This document shows, piece after piece, positions 36,957 through 48,400 of a stretch of 64,000 nucleotides of DNA. The DNA comes from Membranipora membranacea (taxonomy: Eukaryota; Bryozoa; Gymnolaemata; Cheilostomatida; Membraniporidae). The first letter of the stretch is position 1, and each line of letters opens with the position of its first letter. The DNA lies in the NCBI GenBank assembly GCA_914767715.1, contig OU612067.1, positions 23,782,162-23,846,161 of the forward strand, written 5' to 3'. Made by a program: the position numbers and the translations under genes. The notes under the pieces are model-generated. The model saw only the letters and a list, made by a program, of their open reading frames with translations, was not told where the DNA came from and made no database searches.

Positions 36957-37127
36957 CCAACATATATGATGACACAATCCGAATTGAGCCGATCATAGAA
37001 GCAAGTTTTCTATTATCAAATCTTCTCCCATAGTAATTAGACAACACAGGAAGTGTCCCAAATATGGATATAGCTCGAAGGAACATGGTCAAACAGGCTG
37101 ATGTGAGAACAAACCATTGGTAGATAG
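36957..37127 (-). CDS. Single exon of a multi-pass membrane protein, possibly a transporter (partial)
   Basis: This 171-bp minus-strand exon is bounded by an acceptor (ACAAACACAG) and a strong donor (GTGAGT). It encodes about 57 residues: YQWFVLTSACLTMFLRAISI, then FGTLPVLSNYYGRRFDNRKL, then ASMIGSIRIVSSYML. Two hydrophobic helices joined by a basic loop resemble a major-facilitator-type transporter segment, but I do not recognise the family. Neighbouring exons are not visible, so it may be a stranded gene fragment. The frame read through the donor would run into the TA repeat. Confidence 0.4.
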
Positions 37128-37381
37128 CTGTGTTTGTTTTCAGTTGACAGAGCATTTGCTTTATTAGTTTCGAGGAGCAGGAGAAATTCTCAGAATTAAT
37201 TTCTATGCATTATTTTTTTAATTCCCTTTCTTATATATGCTTAGTTTTGACTTTCCGATAAAGCATCTATCTGGGACTGTGACCAATAAACTGCTTTTGG
37301 CCGGTAATCCACGAAAGGGAAGCATGGATCATGTGGTGCGAGAACAGCAGGTCTGATGATAAAACTGTGTTTCTTGCTTGT

Positions 37382-37424
37382 TACAAAATAAAACACTTAT
37401 ATTACAAGTGTTTTATTTTTGTAA
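37382..37424. repeat. Short inverted repeat
   Basis: Arms of about 18 bp (ACAAAATAAAACACTT and its complement, one indel) enclose ATATTA. No other feature nearby. Confidence 0.7.
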
Positions 37425-39215
37425 AAAGCCAGTGTTCACTGATTTTCATTATTACGTGAAACTCGGTACTCGAGACAAATAAACTTGACATAATCTGGTA
37501 ACAAATAGAACAAGACAGATAATTCACAGAAAGATGTTAGAACCATAGTTCAATAAGTAAGCACATCATACACTAGATCTTATTTAACAGACATGTGTGG
37601 GGTGGATAACCTATATCCGTGCCCGCAGTTGCCTGCTACTCCTTATTTGATGAGGCAGATGGGGATATTTATCCTGCGTGAAAGCGCACAGTAGACCTCC
37701 TGTATTTATGGTCCTGATCCAAACAGCCCTGGCTAGGATAAATGGCTTGCCAGCACCGAATCAGAAATGACAGCCAGCGAACTATAAGACGAACCTGGAT
37801 CATAAGATCACAAGTTCTTACCCTTAAACGTAAGACCACTGTTGACTTCCTAGTCCCTAAGTAATAGTGACAATTAATTTGTCTATGAATAATGCTGTTG
37901 ATTGACACCGGGTAGGTTTTGGGTTCAAGCAGTGCCAAGTGATACTTTGTGACTCTCAGAGAAAAATAAGGGTAGATTACCAAATGTCTTATTATACAAA
38001 GTAAGTAATGTGTAATCTGTCTGACATAAACACTGTGACTATGGTTTGGACTATAATTTGGATTAAGAGGACGTAACGGTTAACAGGGAATTAGATGATG
38101 TGCGACTAATAACATACCTTTCTTACTTAAAATCTACTGAGATTAATTTTCTCTGTGGTTGCAAAAAGATCCAACTCCAAAGTCATTGTGTAGTTAGGCA
38201 ACACCGTGACTCTGAGCCTACAATTGATAAGTGTGAGTATTTATAAATTTATTTATTTGTAAATCAAGCTAACAGTGATATGCCACTTTCTTAGAAAATT
38301 ATTGACGAGAACACCTCAAGATTGGATTATATATTGTTCTAAGTTTCTTTTTTATATAAGACTAATGACGAATTCCCAATGCTAGATATAATAATAAAAG
38401 CTATTGAGGCTCATATGGAATAAGCCTAAACAATTGAGGTAAGTAATAGCAATTTTTATTTGTAATTTTACTTGGAATGTGACACAATAAATAAAGGTGT
38501 CTTGGTGATATTCTCATCGAAACATCAGACGACAATGGCTTGGTCAGACTTTTAGGATGGTAGTGGTTTTCTTACCAGTTACAACAGGCGTGGGTAACCT
38601 GCAAAATTCTTTTTCTTGCAGCGACCGGATTGGTTATTTTCGATGCCTCATTGTAGCCTTGCGCATCTCGAAAAACTGTTACACATGTCCTGTCAGTCAC
38701 TGTCACACAGCGTGTACAAGTATGCATAACACCTTCTAAAATTATTTTCAAAATTTTTCTTGGATTACAAATCATGGCCATTTGTATTAGCTAATTTCCG
38801 AGCCATGCTGCACAACCGTGTCTCAGCATCTCTTGAAGCAAGGATCTGATATAAAGTTTGATACTGAACATCAATCCTACCCACAAAGAAACTTATAGGT
38901 GCAGTTTATAGATTCCAGATAGCCTATCTGACAATCATTTGAAATGAACTTCCCCTTGCTTGAGGGTGTTAATGTACCTCTCCCAGACCAACCCCGCCCT
39001 TGCCCAACCACTCGAAACCCATACAAAATGAGGCTCATAAATCTATTCTCATTTTTTACCAAGTAATCAGTGCCAAATTTTACCTTGTAATCCAAATTTG
39101 ACCGAGAAATATTTGGCTGCCTTCTAAGTCAAACCTGCTATAAATGTTCTCTTTCCACAATATGTTTAGCAACGAATAATCTAGATCAATCAAAGCAACA
39201 AATGTTATTCTGTCA
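37425..39215. other. Region without a supported gene
   Basis: The minus-strand open stretch at 37669-37983 and others here show no domain or splice context. Nothing else recognisable was seen. Confidence 0.45.
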
Positions 39216-39303
39216 TTTCATTCTCCGTCAGCGTCCATTTTAATTAGGGTCACTTTTGCTAAAAAAAAACATGCCATACGGCAGCATTAAAAGTTTGCGG
39301 CGC
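39216..39303 (-). repeat. Isolated inverted fragment of the 334-bp satellite
   Basis: This stretch (TTCATTCTCCGTCAGCGTCC, then TTTTAATTAGGGTCACTTTT, then the A-run and CATGCCATACGGCAGCAT) is the reverse complement of the central part of the satellite unit, with a few substitutions. It is a single partial copy about 3.2 kb left of the array, in opposite orientation. Confidence 0.85.
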
Positions 39304-40241
39304 TGTGTTAGTTATGACTATGACGACGAATCACTCAACGTCATACAGAGACGTGGAAATATCTAATAATCTACTAACTATGCTCTACCAAATATTCACT
39401 CAAGTCATTACACACTTTGTTACCTATCTATCGATACAATTGATAGACTGTTTAGTTTTGACACTGATATCACATTAACATAACTTATTTATTTTCTCTT
39501 TGCTGACTACCCTTTTTACAAAAAAAATCAACTTTATTTGCTGATTGACTTGTATGTATGTGTGTTTTGTACTCGTCTCGTTCTTTTTTTGTTCTGTCAC
39601 CGCATGAAAATTGAAAAACATTCCTAAAGATGATTGAAGATTGACAATAGAAAAAAGTATAGTATTGTCTGAAAATAAACTGTTTATATATGGTGCTCTG
39701 ATAAAATTTGTAAAATTTGATGTATAACAGTTACTACATAATTTAGCATACAAATTTAATCCTTGACTTTTCGAAGCTTCATCTCTTCTCTATTATAATT
39801 TCACTGTGATCCAGTAAAGTGGGGAGTTATCTTGCATTATAAAAGGGGAAGACAACTTGTGAAACAGATTTGAATTAATTCATGCCTTTTCAAAGCTATA
39901 TCTAATCATCACGCTTTGTGGTGATTTGTATGCAGTGTTTGAGTTGATCTTAAGATCGGTATATTGTGTATATCCTGCAAGAAGGTTACCTCAGGAGTAA
40001 GCATCTATATCACTAGGAGTAATAACAGGCGAACTGAGTAACCCCTAGAAAGAAATGTGTACATCCTACAGAAAGGATATCTTGAGATTTCCTAATCTAA
40101 CTGCTAGAAACAAGAAGGTGACAATCTATCTATTATAAATGTTTATAAGTACAGTATACCCATACTTTTGCACCTTTGTGCTAATATTTACTGCACTTAG
40201 TACCTGGTTGTCAATGAGAACAAAAAAGCTCTGGATTTCAG

Positions 40242-40368
40242 CCTATAATCACAAAATTCTATAAGTGGGAAGATTCAGGCTGCGTCAGAGTCCAACGTGA
40301 GGCATTGAGTGTCCCAAGACCCGAGTGCTGGAGGGACGAAGCAATACAAGAAATGGAGCCCAGCCAAG
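40242..40368 (+). other. Weak coding-exon candidate
   Basis: Bounded by GGATTTCAG and a GTGACG donor; open in one frame with protein-like content (FYKWEDSGCVRVQREALSVP, then RPECWRDEAIQEMEPSQ). No family recognised and no partner exons found. Confidence 0.2.
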
Positions 40369-40583
40369 GTGACGTATGTGATTTATCTCCTCTCATTTTG
40401 TTGTGCTAAAAATATTAGGGCATCAAAATGAAATTAATACTAATTTCACTAATTTCTGACATATTCTAATGTCTAATAATAAATGTGATCACTATTCATT
40501 CTGTGAGACTCTCCTGCGCAATATTGATAGTTACATTGAAATTTATAATAAATATAGATTAATGTGATTAGATATTCTATAGT

Positions 40584-41229
40584 CTATAGGCCAAGTGTTC
40601 TGCGAGATGCACTATAATATAGAGTGTGTATAAGCTCATCGTTGCCGATAATTTCCATGTCGAAGGCGGCACTAAATCCTAATTCAATTCCTGCGATTCG
40701 GAGTTCAGTTAAAGTTTTACTAAAGCGTTCCACAGACCGATGTTGCATACGGGAATTCATGAAGTTAGTAGAATAGCTCAAGATTAATTTCCTGAGCTAT
40801 CTTATGGCTACTATAAAAGCTTTTATCACAACAGCCAATACTTTCATTAGACTGAAATAACCTTATGTTGTGACAAGGCATGTGACCTGCAGAGAGCAAT
40901 CAAAACTAGCAAATAAACATAATCTGGCTATCTCTTAGGCAGTTATGGACCACGATCCTTGAAAATTTACAGTGTGTAACTGGAGACATTGATGGATGGA
41001 TGGATATTTGTGAGAACGAAAAGGTAATGTAAATGAACTTAAAAGTTGGGACACCAAGGAGAGAAGCATGTTGGTACCTTGTAATTCCATGTAGTTATTC
41101 AATAATCCGAGCTGGTTGAACTTGGTGAAGCCCAATAAAAACTCTTTGGAAACCATGATAGCCCTACCACTGTCACTTGTAAAACTGTGCGCTAGCCAGT
41201 AATCGAGCCAGACACTTCTAATGCTTGGA
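40584..41229 (-). other. Weak two-exon gene candidate
   Basis: A minus-strand block ending at 41078 with an AAG/GTACC donor reads SFTSDSGRAIMVSKEFLLGF, then TKFNQLGLLNNYMELQ. A downstream block from about 40813 to a stop at 40584 reads HRSVERFSKTLTELRIAGIE, then LGFSAAFDMEIIGNDELIHT. Composition looks coding, but no domain is recognised and the splice join is not verified. Confidence 0.25.
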
Positions 41230-41281
41230 AGGCAACAATGCAAACCGGGAAAAGCTGTTAACCACCAACGCTGCAGCTGTT

Positions 41282-41295
41282 GGGGGGGGGGGGGG
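41282..41295 (+). repeat. G14 homopolymer
   Basis: One of several long G or C runs in the window (also 2087-2099, 3439-3453 and 18702-18712). These are likely polymorphic and prone to sequencing error. Confidence 0.9.
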
Positions 41296-41612
41296 TGGGG
41301 CTGTGAAATTGTCATGCCTCCTGCATATGTTATGCAAGTTGCAACCTTTGCAAAAAATAAATAGTTTCCTTGAGAGATACTGTATCTTCTTCATTTATAG
41401 AATTGGCAGTTTTAAACTTCATGTCTATAATATCAATTTACAGGATTCAGAAAATACAATGAAGAAAGAGGACTGCATACACTGTAATCATTCAAGTTGC
41501 AAAATAACAAAATCTGCTTCAAACAGTGCATATTGAGTGCTGAGAACTAACAGGTCAGGGTGGAAACAGAGGGACTGATGATAAGCTCAGGTTACTAAGC
41601 TATACATCAAAG

Positions 41613-41886
41613 CAAGGAGTTGGAGGTAGAGTCTCCAACTCCCTGATAATAGTGTCAGCCAGAACAATAGCATAAGAATTAAGGTTTTTTATTCAACATT
41701 ATGATTATAATAATTATGGCTACAAAAGCATGTTTGTCTCATCAAGAAGTTAGAGCAAAACTAGCCTGTCTTGACAAGCATGTCAAGACAGGCTAGAGAA
41801 AAACGTGTTTTGGAGGCATACTATAATCATAATATTGAAAAAACCATTTTCACATTGAATCTCATGCTATTGTCTCTAACTCCTTG
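41613..41886. mobile_element. Long imperfect inverted-repeat (foldback/MITE-like) element
   Basis: The outer ends CAAGGAGTTGGAG (left) and CTAACTCCTTG (right) pair, as do ACAATAGCAT and ATGCTATTGT. The centre is an exact hairpin (41761-41776 with 41781-41796). The arms differ by several indels, including an extra inner hairpin at 41616-41642, so the element is older than the other palindromes. No ORF. Confidence 0.7.
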
Positions 41887-42455
41887 GTCTCACAGTTTTG
41901 TGATTTGGTGTGAAATGTTATCATAATAAAGTATTTGCAGCATCTACAGTCAATAAATAGGTTACTGTTTAATGCTACTTACTTCCCTGTGAGGATGAAA
42001 TGCCCATGTACGTAAAGAACTGTCTATCTTAATGATTGAGTTCTAATAATACCTCTTTGGTTATTAATTAAGCATGCAATAATTCTAGGTGAAAGCTGTT
42101 TAAAGTGTGAACCAATCAGCATGTTGCATAGAATTGTACACCAATGGTAATACACACATTAATCGAGGTCAACTTGTTGCACCCATCCTCCAAAATAACA
42201 TAAGTACAGGTAAGTATAGGCTGATTGATATCAAATGAGACTAGAGGCAGTTGAAAGGCACTGGGGTCAGTGATATTATCAGATGTATTTGTACTAAAAA
42301 AAATGAGTGAATAATAATGTTTTTTATCAATAGTAGATAATTTCCAATTTTATTAAGACTATAAACACATGGGCGGAGTGAAAACCACACAGCAGATAGC
42401 ATGTGCTGATTGTATCGGAGATAAAGCAACTCTAAGAGCATGAACTGGTCGGAGG

Positions 42456-45400
42456 TGATCTGAGCGAAAAAAAAGCGTGATACCCACCCTTGGTATTATT
42501 TTGAAAATTTCAAGTCAGCTTATTTACCACCCTATTAATCCGAGGATTCCAATATTCTGGATTTTGAATAAGGCCGATAAGAGCTTGAACTGGTTGGAGT
42601 TTGATAAAGATTCGAGAGAGTTTTAATTTTTGATGCTGCAGTATGGCATGTTTTTTTTTTAGCAAAAGTGACCCTAATTAAAACGGACGCTGACGGAGAA
42701 TGAAAAGCCGCAGAGGCAAACGGTTTGCTGATTCGAGATAAGCAGGAGTTGCTCCTCCTCCTGAGGTGAGTTAGAAGCAAATCTATTTTTTGATCTGAGC
42801 GAAAAAAAGCGTGATACCCACCCTTGGTATTATTTTGAAAATTTCAAGTCAGCTTATTTACCACCCTATTAATCCGAGGATTCCAATATTCTGGATTTTG
42901 AATAAGGCCGATAAGAGCTTGAACTGGTTGGAGTTTGATAAAGATTCGAGAGAGTTTTAATTTTTGATGCTGCAGTATGGCATGTTTTTTTTTTAGCAAA
43001 AGTGACCCTAATTAAAACGGACGCTGACGGAGAATGAAAAGCCGCAGAGGCAAACGGTTTGCTGATTCGAGATAAGCAGGAGTTGCTCCTCCTCCTGAGG
43101 TGAGTTAGAAGCAAATCTATTTTTTGATCTGAGCGAAAAAAAGCGTGATACCCACCCTTGGTATTATTTTGAAAATTTCAAGTCAGCTTATTTACCACCC
43201 TATTAATCCGAGGATTCCAATATTCTGGATTTTGAATAAGGCCGATAAGAGCTTGAACTGGTTGGAGTTTGATAAAGATTCGAGAGAGTTTTAATTTTTG
43301 ATGCTGCAGTATGGCATGTTTTTTTTTTAGCAAAAGTGACCCTAATTAAAACGGACGCTGACGGAGAATGAAAAGCCGCAGAGGCAAACGGTTTGCTGAT
43401 TCGAGATAAGCAGGAGTTGCTCCTCCTCCTGAGGTGAGTTAGAAGCAAATCTATTTTTTGATCTGAGCGAAAAAAAAGCGTGATACCCACCCTTGGTATT
43501 ATTTTGAAAATTTCAAGTCAGCTTATTTACCACCCTATTAATCCGAGGATTCCAATATTCTGGATTTTGAATAAGGCCGATAAGAGCTTGAACTGGTTGG
43601 AGTTTGATAAAGATTCGAGAGAGTTTTAATTTTTGATGCTGCAGTATGGCATGTTTTTTTTTTAGCAAAAGTGACCCTAATTAAAACGGACGCTGACGGA
43701 GAATGAAAAGCCGCAGAGGCAAACGGTTTGCTGATTCGAGATAAGCAGGAGTTGCTCCTCCTCCTGAGGTGAGTTAGAAGCAAATCTATTTTTTGATCTG
43801 AGCGAAAAAAAGCGTGATACCCACCCTTGGTATTATTTTGAAAATTTCAAGTCAGCTTATTTACCACCCTATTAATCCGAGGATTCCAATATTCTGGATT
43901 TTGAATAAGGCCGATAAGAGCTTGAACTGGTTGGAGTTTGATAAAGATTCGAGAGAGTTTTAATTTTTGATGCTGCAGTATGGCATGTTTTTTTTTTAGC
44001 AAAAGTGACCCTAATTAAAACGGACGCTGACGGAGAATGAAAAGCCGCAGAGGCAAACGGTTTGCTGATTCGAGATAAGCAGGAGTTGCTCCTCCTCCTG
44101 AGGTGAGTTAGAAGCAAATCTATTTTTTGATCTGAGCGAAAAAAAGCGTGATACCCACCCTTGGTATTATTTTGAAAATTTCAAGTCAGCTTATTTACCA
44201 CCCTATTAATCCGAGGATTCCAATATTCTGGATTTTGAATAAGGCCGATAAGAGCTTGAACTGGTTGGAGTTTGATAAAGATTCGAGAGAGTTTTAATTT
44301 TTGATGCTGCAGTATGGCATGTTTTTTTTTTAGCAAAAGTGACCCTAATTAAAACGGACGCTGACGGAGAATGAAAAGCCGCAGAGGCAAACGGTTTGCT
44401 GATTCGAGATAAGCAGGAGTTGCTCCTCCTCCTGAGGTGAGTTAGAAGCAAATCTATTTTTTGATCTGAGCGAAAAAAAGCGTGATACCCACCCTTGGTA
44501 TTATTTTGAAAATTTCAAGTCAGCTTATTTACCACCCTATTAATCCGAGGATTCCAATATTCTGGATTTTGAATAAGGCCGATAAGAGCTTGAACTGGTT
44601 GGAGTTTGATAAAGATTCGAGAGAGTTTTAATTTTTGATGCTGCAGTATGGCATGTTTTTTTTTTAGCAAAAGTGACCCTAATTAAAACGGACGCTGACG
44701 GAGAATGAAAAGCCGCAGAGGCAAACGGTTTGCTGATTCGAGATAAGCAGGAGTTGCTCCTCCTCCTGAGGTGAGTTAGAAGCAAATCTATTTTTTGATC
44801 TGAGCGAAAAAAAAGCGTGATACCCACCCTTGGTATTATTTTGAAAATTTCAAGTCAGCTTATTTACCACCCTATTAATCCGAGGATTCCAATATTCTGG
44901 ATTTTGAATAAGGCCGATAAGAGCTTGAACTGGTTGGAGTTTGATAAAGATTCGAGAGAGTTTTAATTTTTGATGCTGCAGTATGGCATGTTTTTTTTTT
45001 AGCAAAAGTGACCCTAATTAAAACGGACGCTGACGGAGAATGAAAAGCCGCAGAGGCAAACGGTTTGCTGATTCGAGATAAGCAGGAGTTGCTCCTCCTC
45101 CTGAGGTGAGTTAGAAGCAAATCTATTTTTTGATCTGAGCGAAAAAAAGCGTGATACCCACCCTTGGTATTATTTTGAAAATTTCAAGTCAGCTTATTTA
45201 CCACCCTATTAATCCGAGGATTCCAATATTCTGGATTTTGAATAAGGCCGATAAGAGCTTGAACTGGTTGGAGTTTGATAAAGATTCGAGAGAGTTTTAA
45301 TTTTTGATGCTGCAGTATGGCATGTTTTTTTTTTAGCAAAAGTGACCCTAATTAAAACGGACGCTGACGGAGAATGAAAAGCCGCAGAGGCAAACGGTTT

Positions 45401-48400
45401 GCTGATTCGAGATAAGCAGGAGTTGCTCCTCCTCCTGAGGTGAGTTAGAAGCAAATCTATTTTTTGATCTGAGCGAAAAAAAGCGTGATACCCACCCTTG
45501 GTATTATTTTGAAAATTTCAAGTCAGCTTATTTACCACCCTATTAATCCGAGGATTCCAATATTCTGGATTTTGAATAAGGCCGATAAGAGCTTGAACTG
45601 GTTGGAGTTTGATAAAGATTCGAGAGAGTTTTAATTTTTGATGCTGCAGTATGGCATGTTTTTTTTTTAGCAAAAGTGACCCTAATTAAAACGGACGCTG
45701 ACGGAGAATGAAAAGCCGCAGAGGCAAACGGTTTGCTGATTCGAGATAAGCAGGAGTTGCTCCTCCTCCTGAGGTGAGTTAGAAGCAAATCTATTTTTTG
45801 ATCTGAGCGAAAAAAAAGCGTGATACCCACCCTTGGTATTATTTTGAAAATTTCAAGTCAGCTTATTTACCACCCTATTAATCCGAGGATTCCAATATTC
45901 TGGATTTTGAATAAGGCCGATAAGAGCTTGAACTGGTTGGAGTTTGATAAAGATTCGAGAGAGTTTTAATTTTTGATGCTGCAGTATGGCATGTTTTTTT
46001 TTTAGCAAAAGTGACCCTAATTAAAACGGACGCTGACGGAGAATGAAAAGCCGCAGAGGCAAACGGTTTGCTGATTCGAGATAAGCAGGAGTTGCTCCTC
46101 CTCCTGAGGTGAGTTAGAAGCAAATCTATTTTTTGATCTGAGCGAAAAAAAGCGTGATACCCACCCTTGGTATTATTTTGAAAATTTCAAGTCAGCTTAT
46201 TTACCACCCTATTAATCCGAGGATTCCAATATTCTGGATTTTGAATAAGGCCGATAAGAGCTTGAACTGGTTGGAGTTTGATAAAGATTCGAGAGAGTTT
46301 TAATTTTTGATGCTGCAGTATGGCATGTTTTTTTTTTAGCAAAAGTGACCCTAATTAAAACGGACGCTGACGGAGAATGAAAAGCCGCAGAGGCAAACGG
46401 TTTGCTGATTCGAGATAAGCAGGAGTTGCTCCTCCTCCTGAGGTGAGTTAGAAGCAAATCTATTTTTTGATCTGAGCGAAAAAAAGCGTGATACCCACCC
46501 TTGGTATTATTTTGAAAATTTCAAGTCAGCTTATTTACCACCCTATTAATCCGAGGATTCCAATATTCTGGATTTTGAATAAGGCCGATAAGAGCTTGAA
46601 CTGGTTGGAGTTTGATAAAGATTCGAGAGAGTTTTAATTTTTGATGCTGCAGTATGGCATGTTTTTTTTTTAGCAAAAGTGACCCTAATTAAAACGGACG
46701 CTGACGGAGAATGAAAAGCCGCAGAGGCAAACGGTTTGCTGATTCGAGATAAGCAGGAGTTGCTCCTCCTCCTGAGGTGAGTTAGAAGCAAATCTATTTT
46801 TTGATCTGAGCGAAAAAAAGCGTGATACCCACCCTTGGTATTATTTTGAAAATTTCAAGTCAGCTTATTTACCACCCTATTAATCCGAGGATTCCAATAT
46901 TCTGGATTTTGAATAAGGCCGATAAGAGCTTGAACTGGTTGGAGTTTGATAAAGATTCGAGAGAGTTTTAATTTTTGATGCTGCAGTATGGCATGTTTTT
47001 TTTTTAGCAAAAGTGACCCTAATTAAAACGGACGCTGACGGAGAATGAAAAGCCGCAGAGGCAAACGGTTTGCTGATTCGAGATAAGCAGGAGTTGCTCC
47101 TCCTCCTGAGGTGAGTTAGAAGCAAATCTATTTTTTGATCTGAGCGAAAAAAAAGCGTGATACCCACCCTTGGTATTATTTTGAAAATTTCAAGTCAGCT
47201 TATTTACCACCCTATTAATCCGAGGATTCCAATATTCTGGATTTTGAATAAGGCCGATAAGAGCTTGAACTGGTTGGAGTTTGATAAAGATTCGAGAGAG
47301 TTTTAATTTTTGATGCTGCAGTATGGCATGTTTTTTTTTTAGCAAAAGTGACCCTAATTAAAACGGACGCTGACGGAGAATGAAAAGCCGCAGAGGCAAA
47401 CGGTTTGCTGATTCGAGATAAGCAGGAGTTGCTCCTCCTCCTGAGGTGAGTTAGAAGCAAATCTATTTTTTGATCTGAGCGAAAAAAAAGCGTGATACCC
47501 ACCCTTGGTATTATTTTGAAAATTTCAAGTCAGCTTATTTACCACCCTATTAATCCGAGGATTCCAATATTCTGGATTTTGAATAAGGCCGATAAGAGCT
47601 TGAACTGGTTGGAGTTTGATAAAGATTCGAGAGAGTTTTAATTTTTGATGCTGCAGTATGGCATGTTTTTTTTTTAGCAAAAGTGACCCTAATTAAAACG
47701 GACGCTGACGGAGAATGAAAAGCCGCAGAGGCAAACGGTTTGCTGATTCGAGATAAGCAGGAGTTGCTCCTCCTCCTGAGGTGAGTTAGAAGCAAATCTA
47801 TTTTTTGATCTGAGCGAAAAAAAGCGTGATACCCACCCTTGGTATTATTTTGAAAATTTCAAGTCAGCTTATTTACCACCCTATTAATCCGAGGATTCCA
47901 ATATTCTGGATTTTGAATAAGGCCGATAAGAGCTTGAACTGGTTGGAGTTTGATAAAGATTCGAGAGAGTTTTAATTTTTGATGCTGCAGTATGGCATGT
48001 TTTTTTTTTAGCAAAAGTGACCCTAATTAAAACGGACGCTGACGGAGAATGAAAAGCCGCAGAGGCAAACGGTTTGCTGATTCGAGATAAGCAGGAGTTG
48101 CTCCTCCTCCTGAGGTGAGTTAGAAGCAAATCTATTTTTTGATCTGAGCGAAAAAAAGCGTGATACCCACCCTTGGTATTATTTTGAAAATTTCAAGTCA
48201 GCTTATTTACCACCCTATTAATCCGAGGATTCCAATATTCTGGATTTTGAATAAGGCCGATAAGAGCTTGAACTGGTTGGAGTTTGATAAAGATTCGAGA
48301 GAGTTTTAATTTTTGATGCTGCAGTATGGCATGTTTTTTTTTTAGCAAAAGTGACCCTAATTAAAACGGACGCTGACGGAGAATGAAAAGCCGCAGAGGC

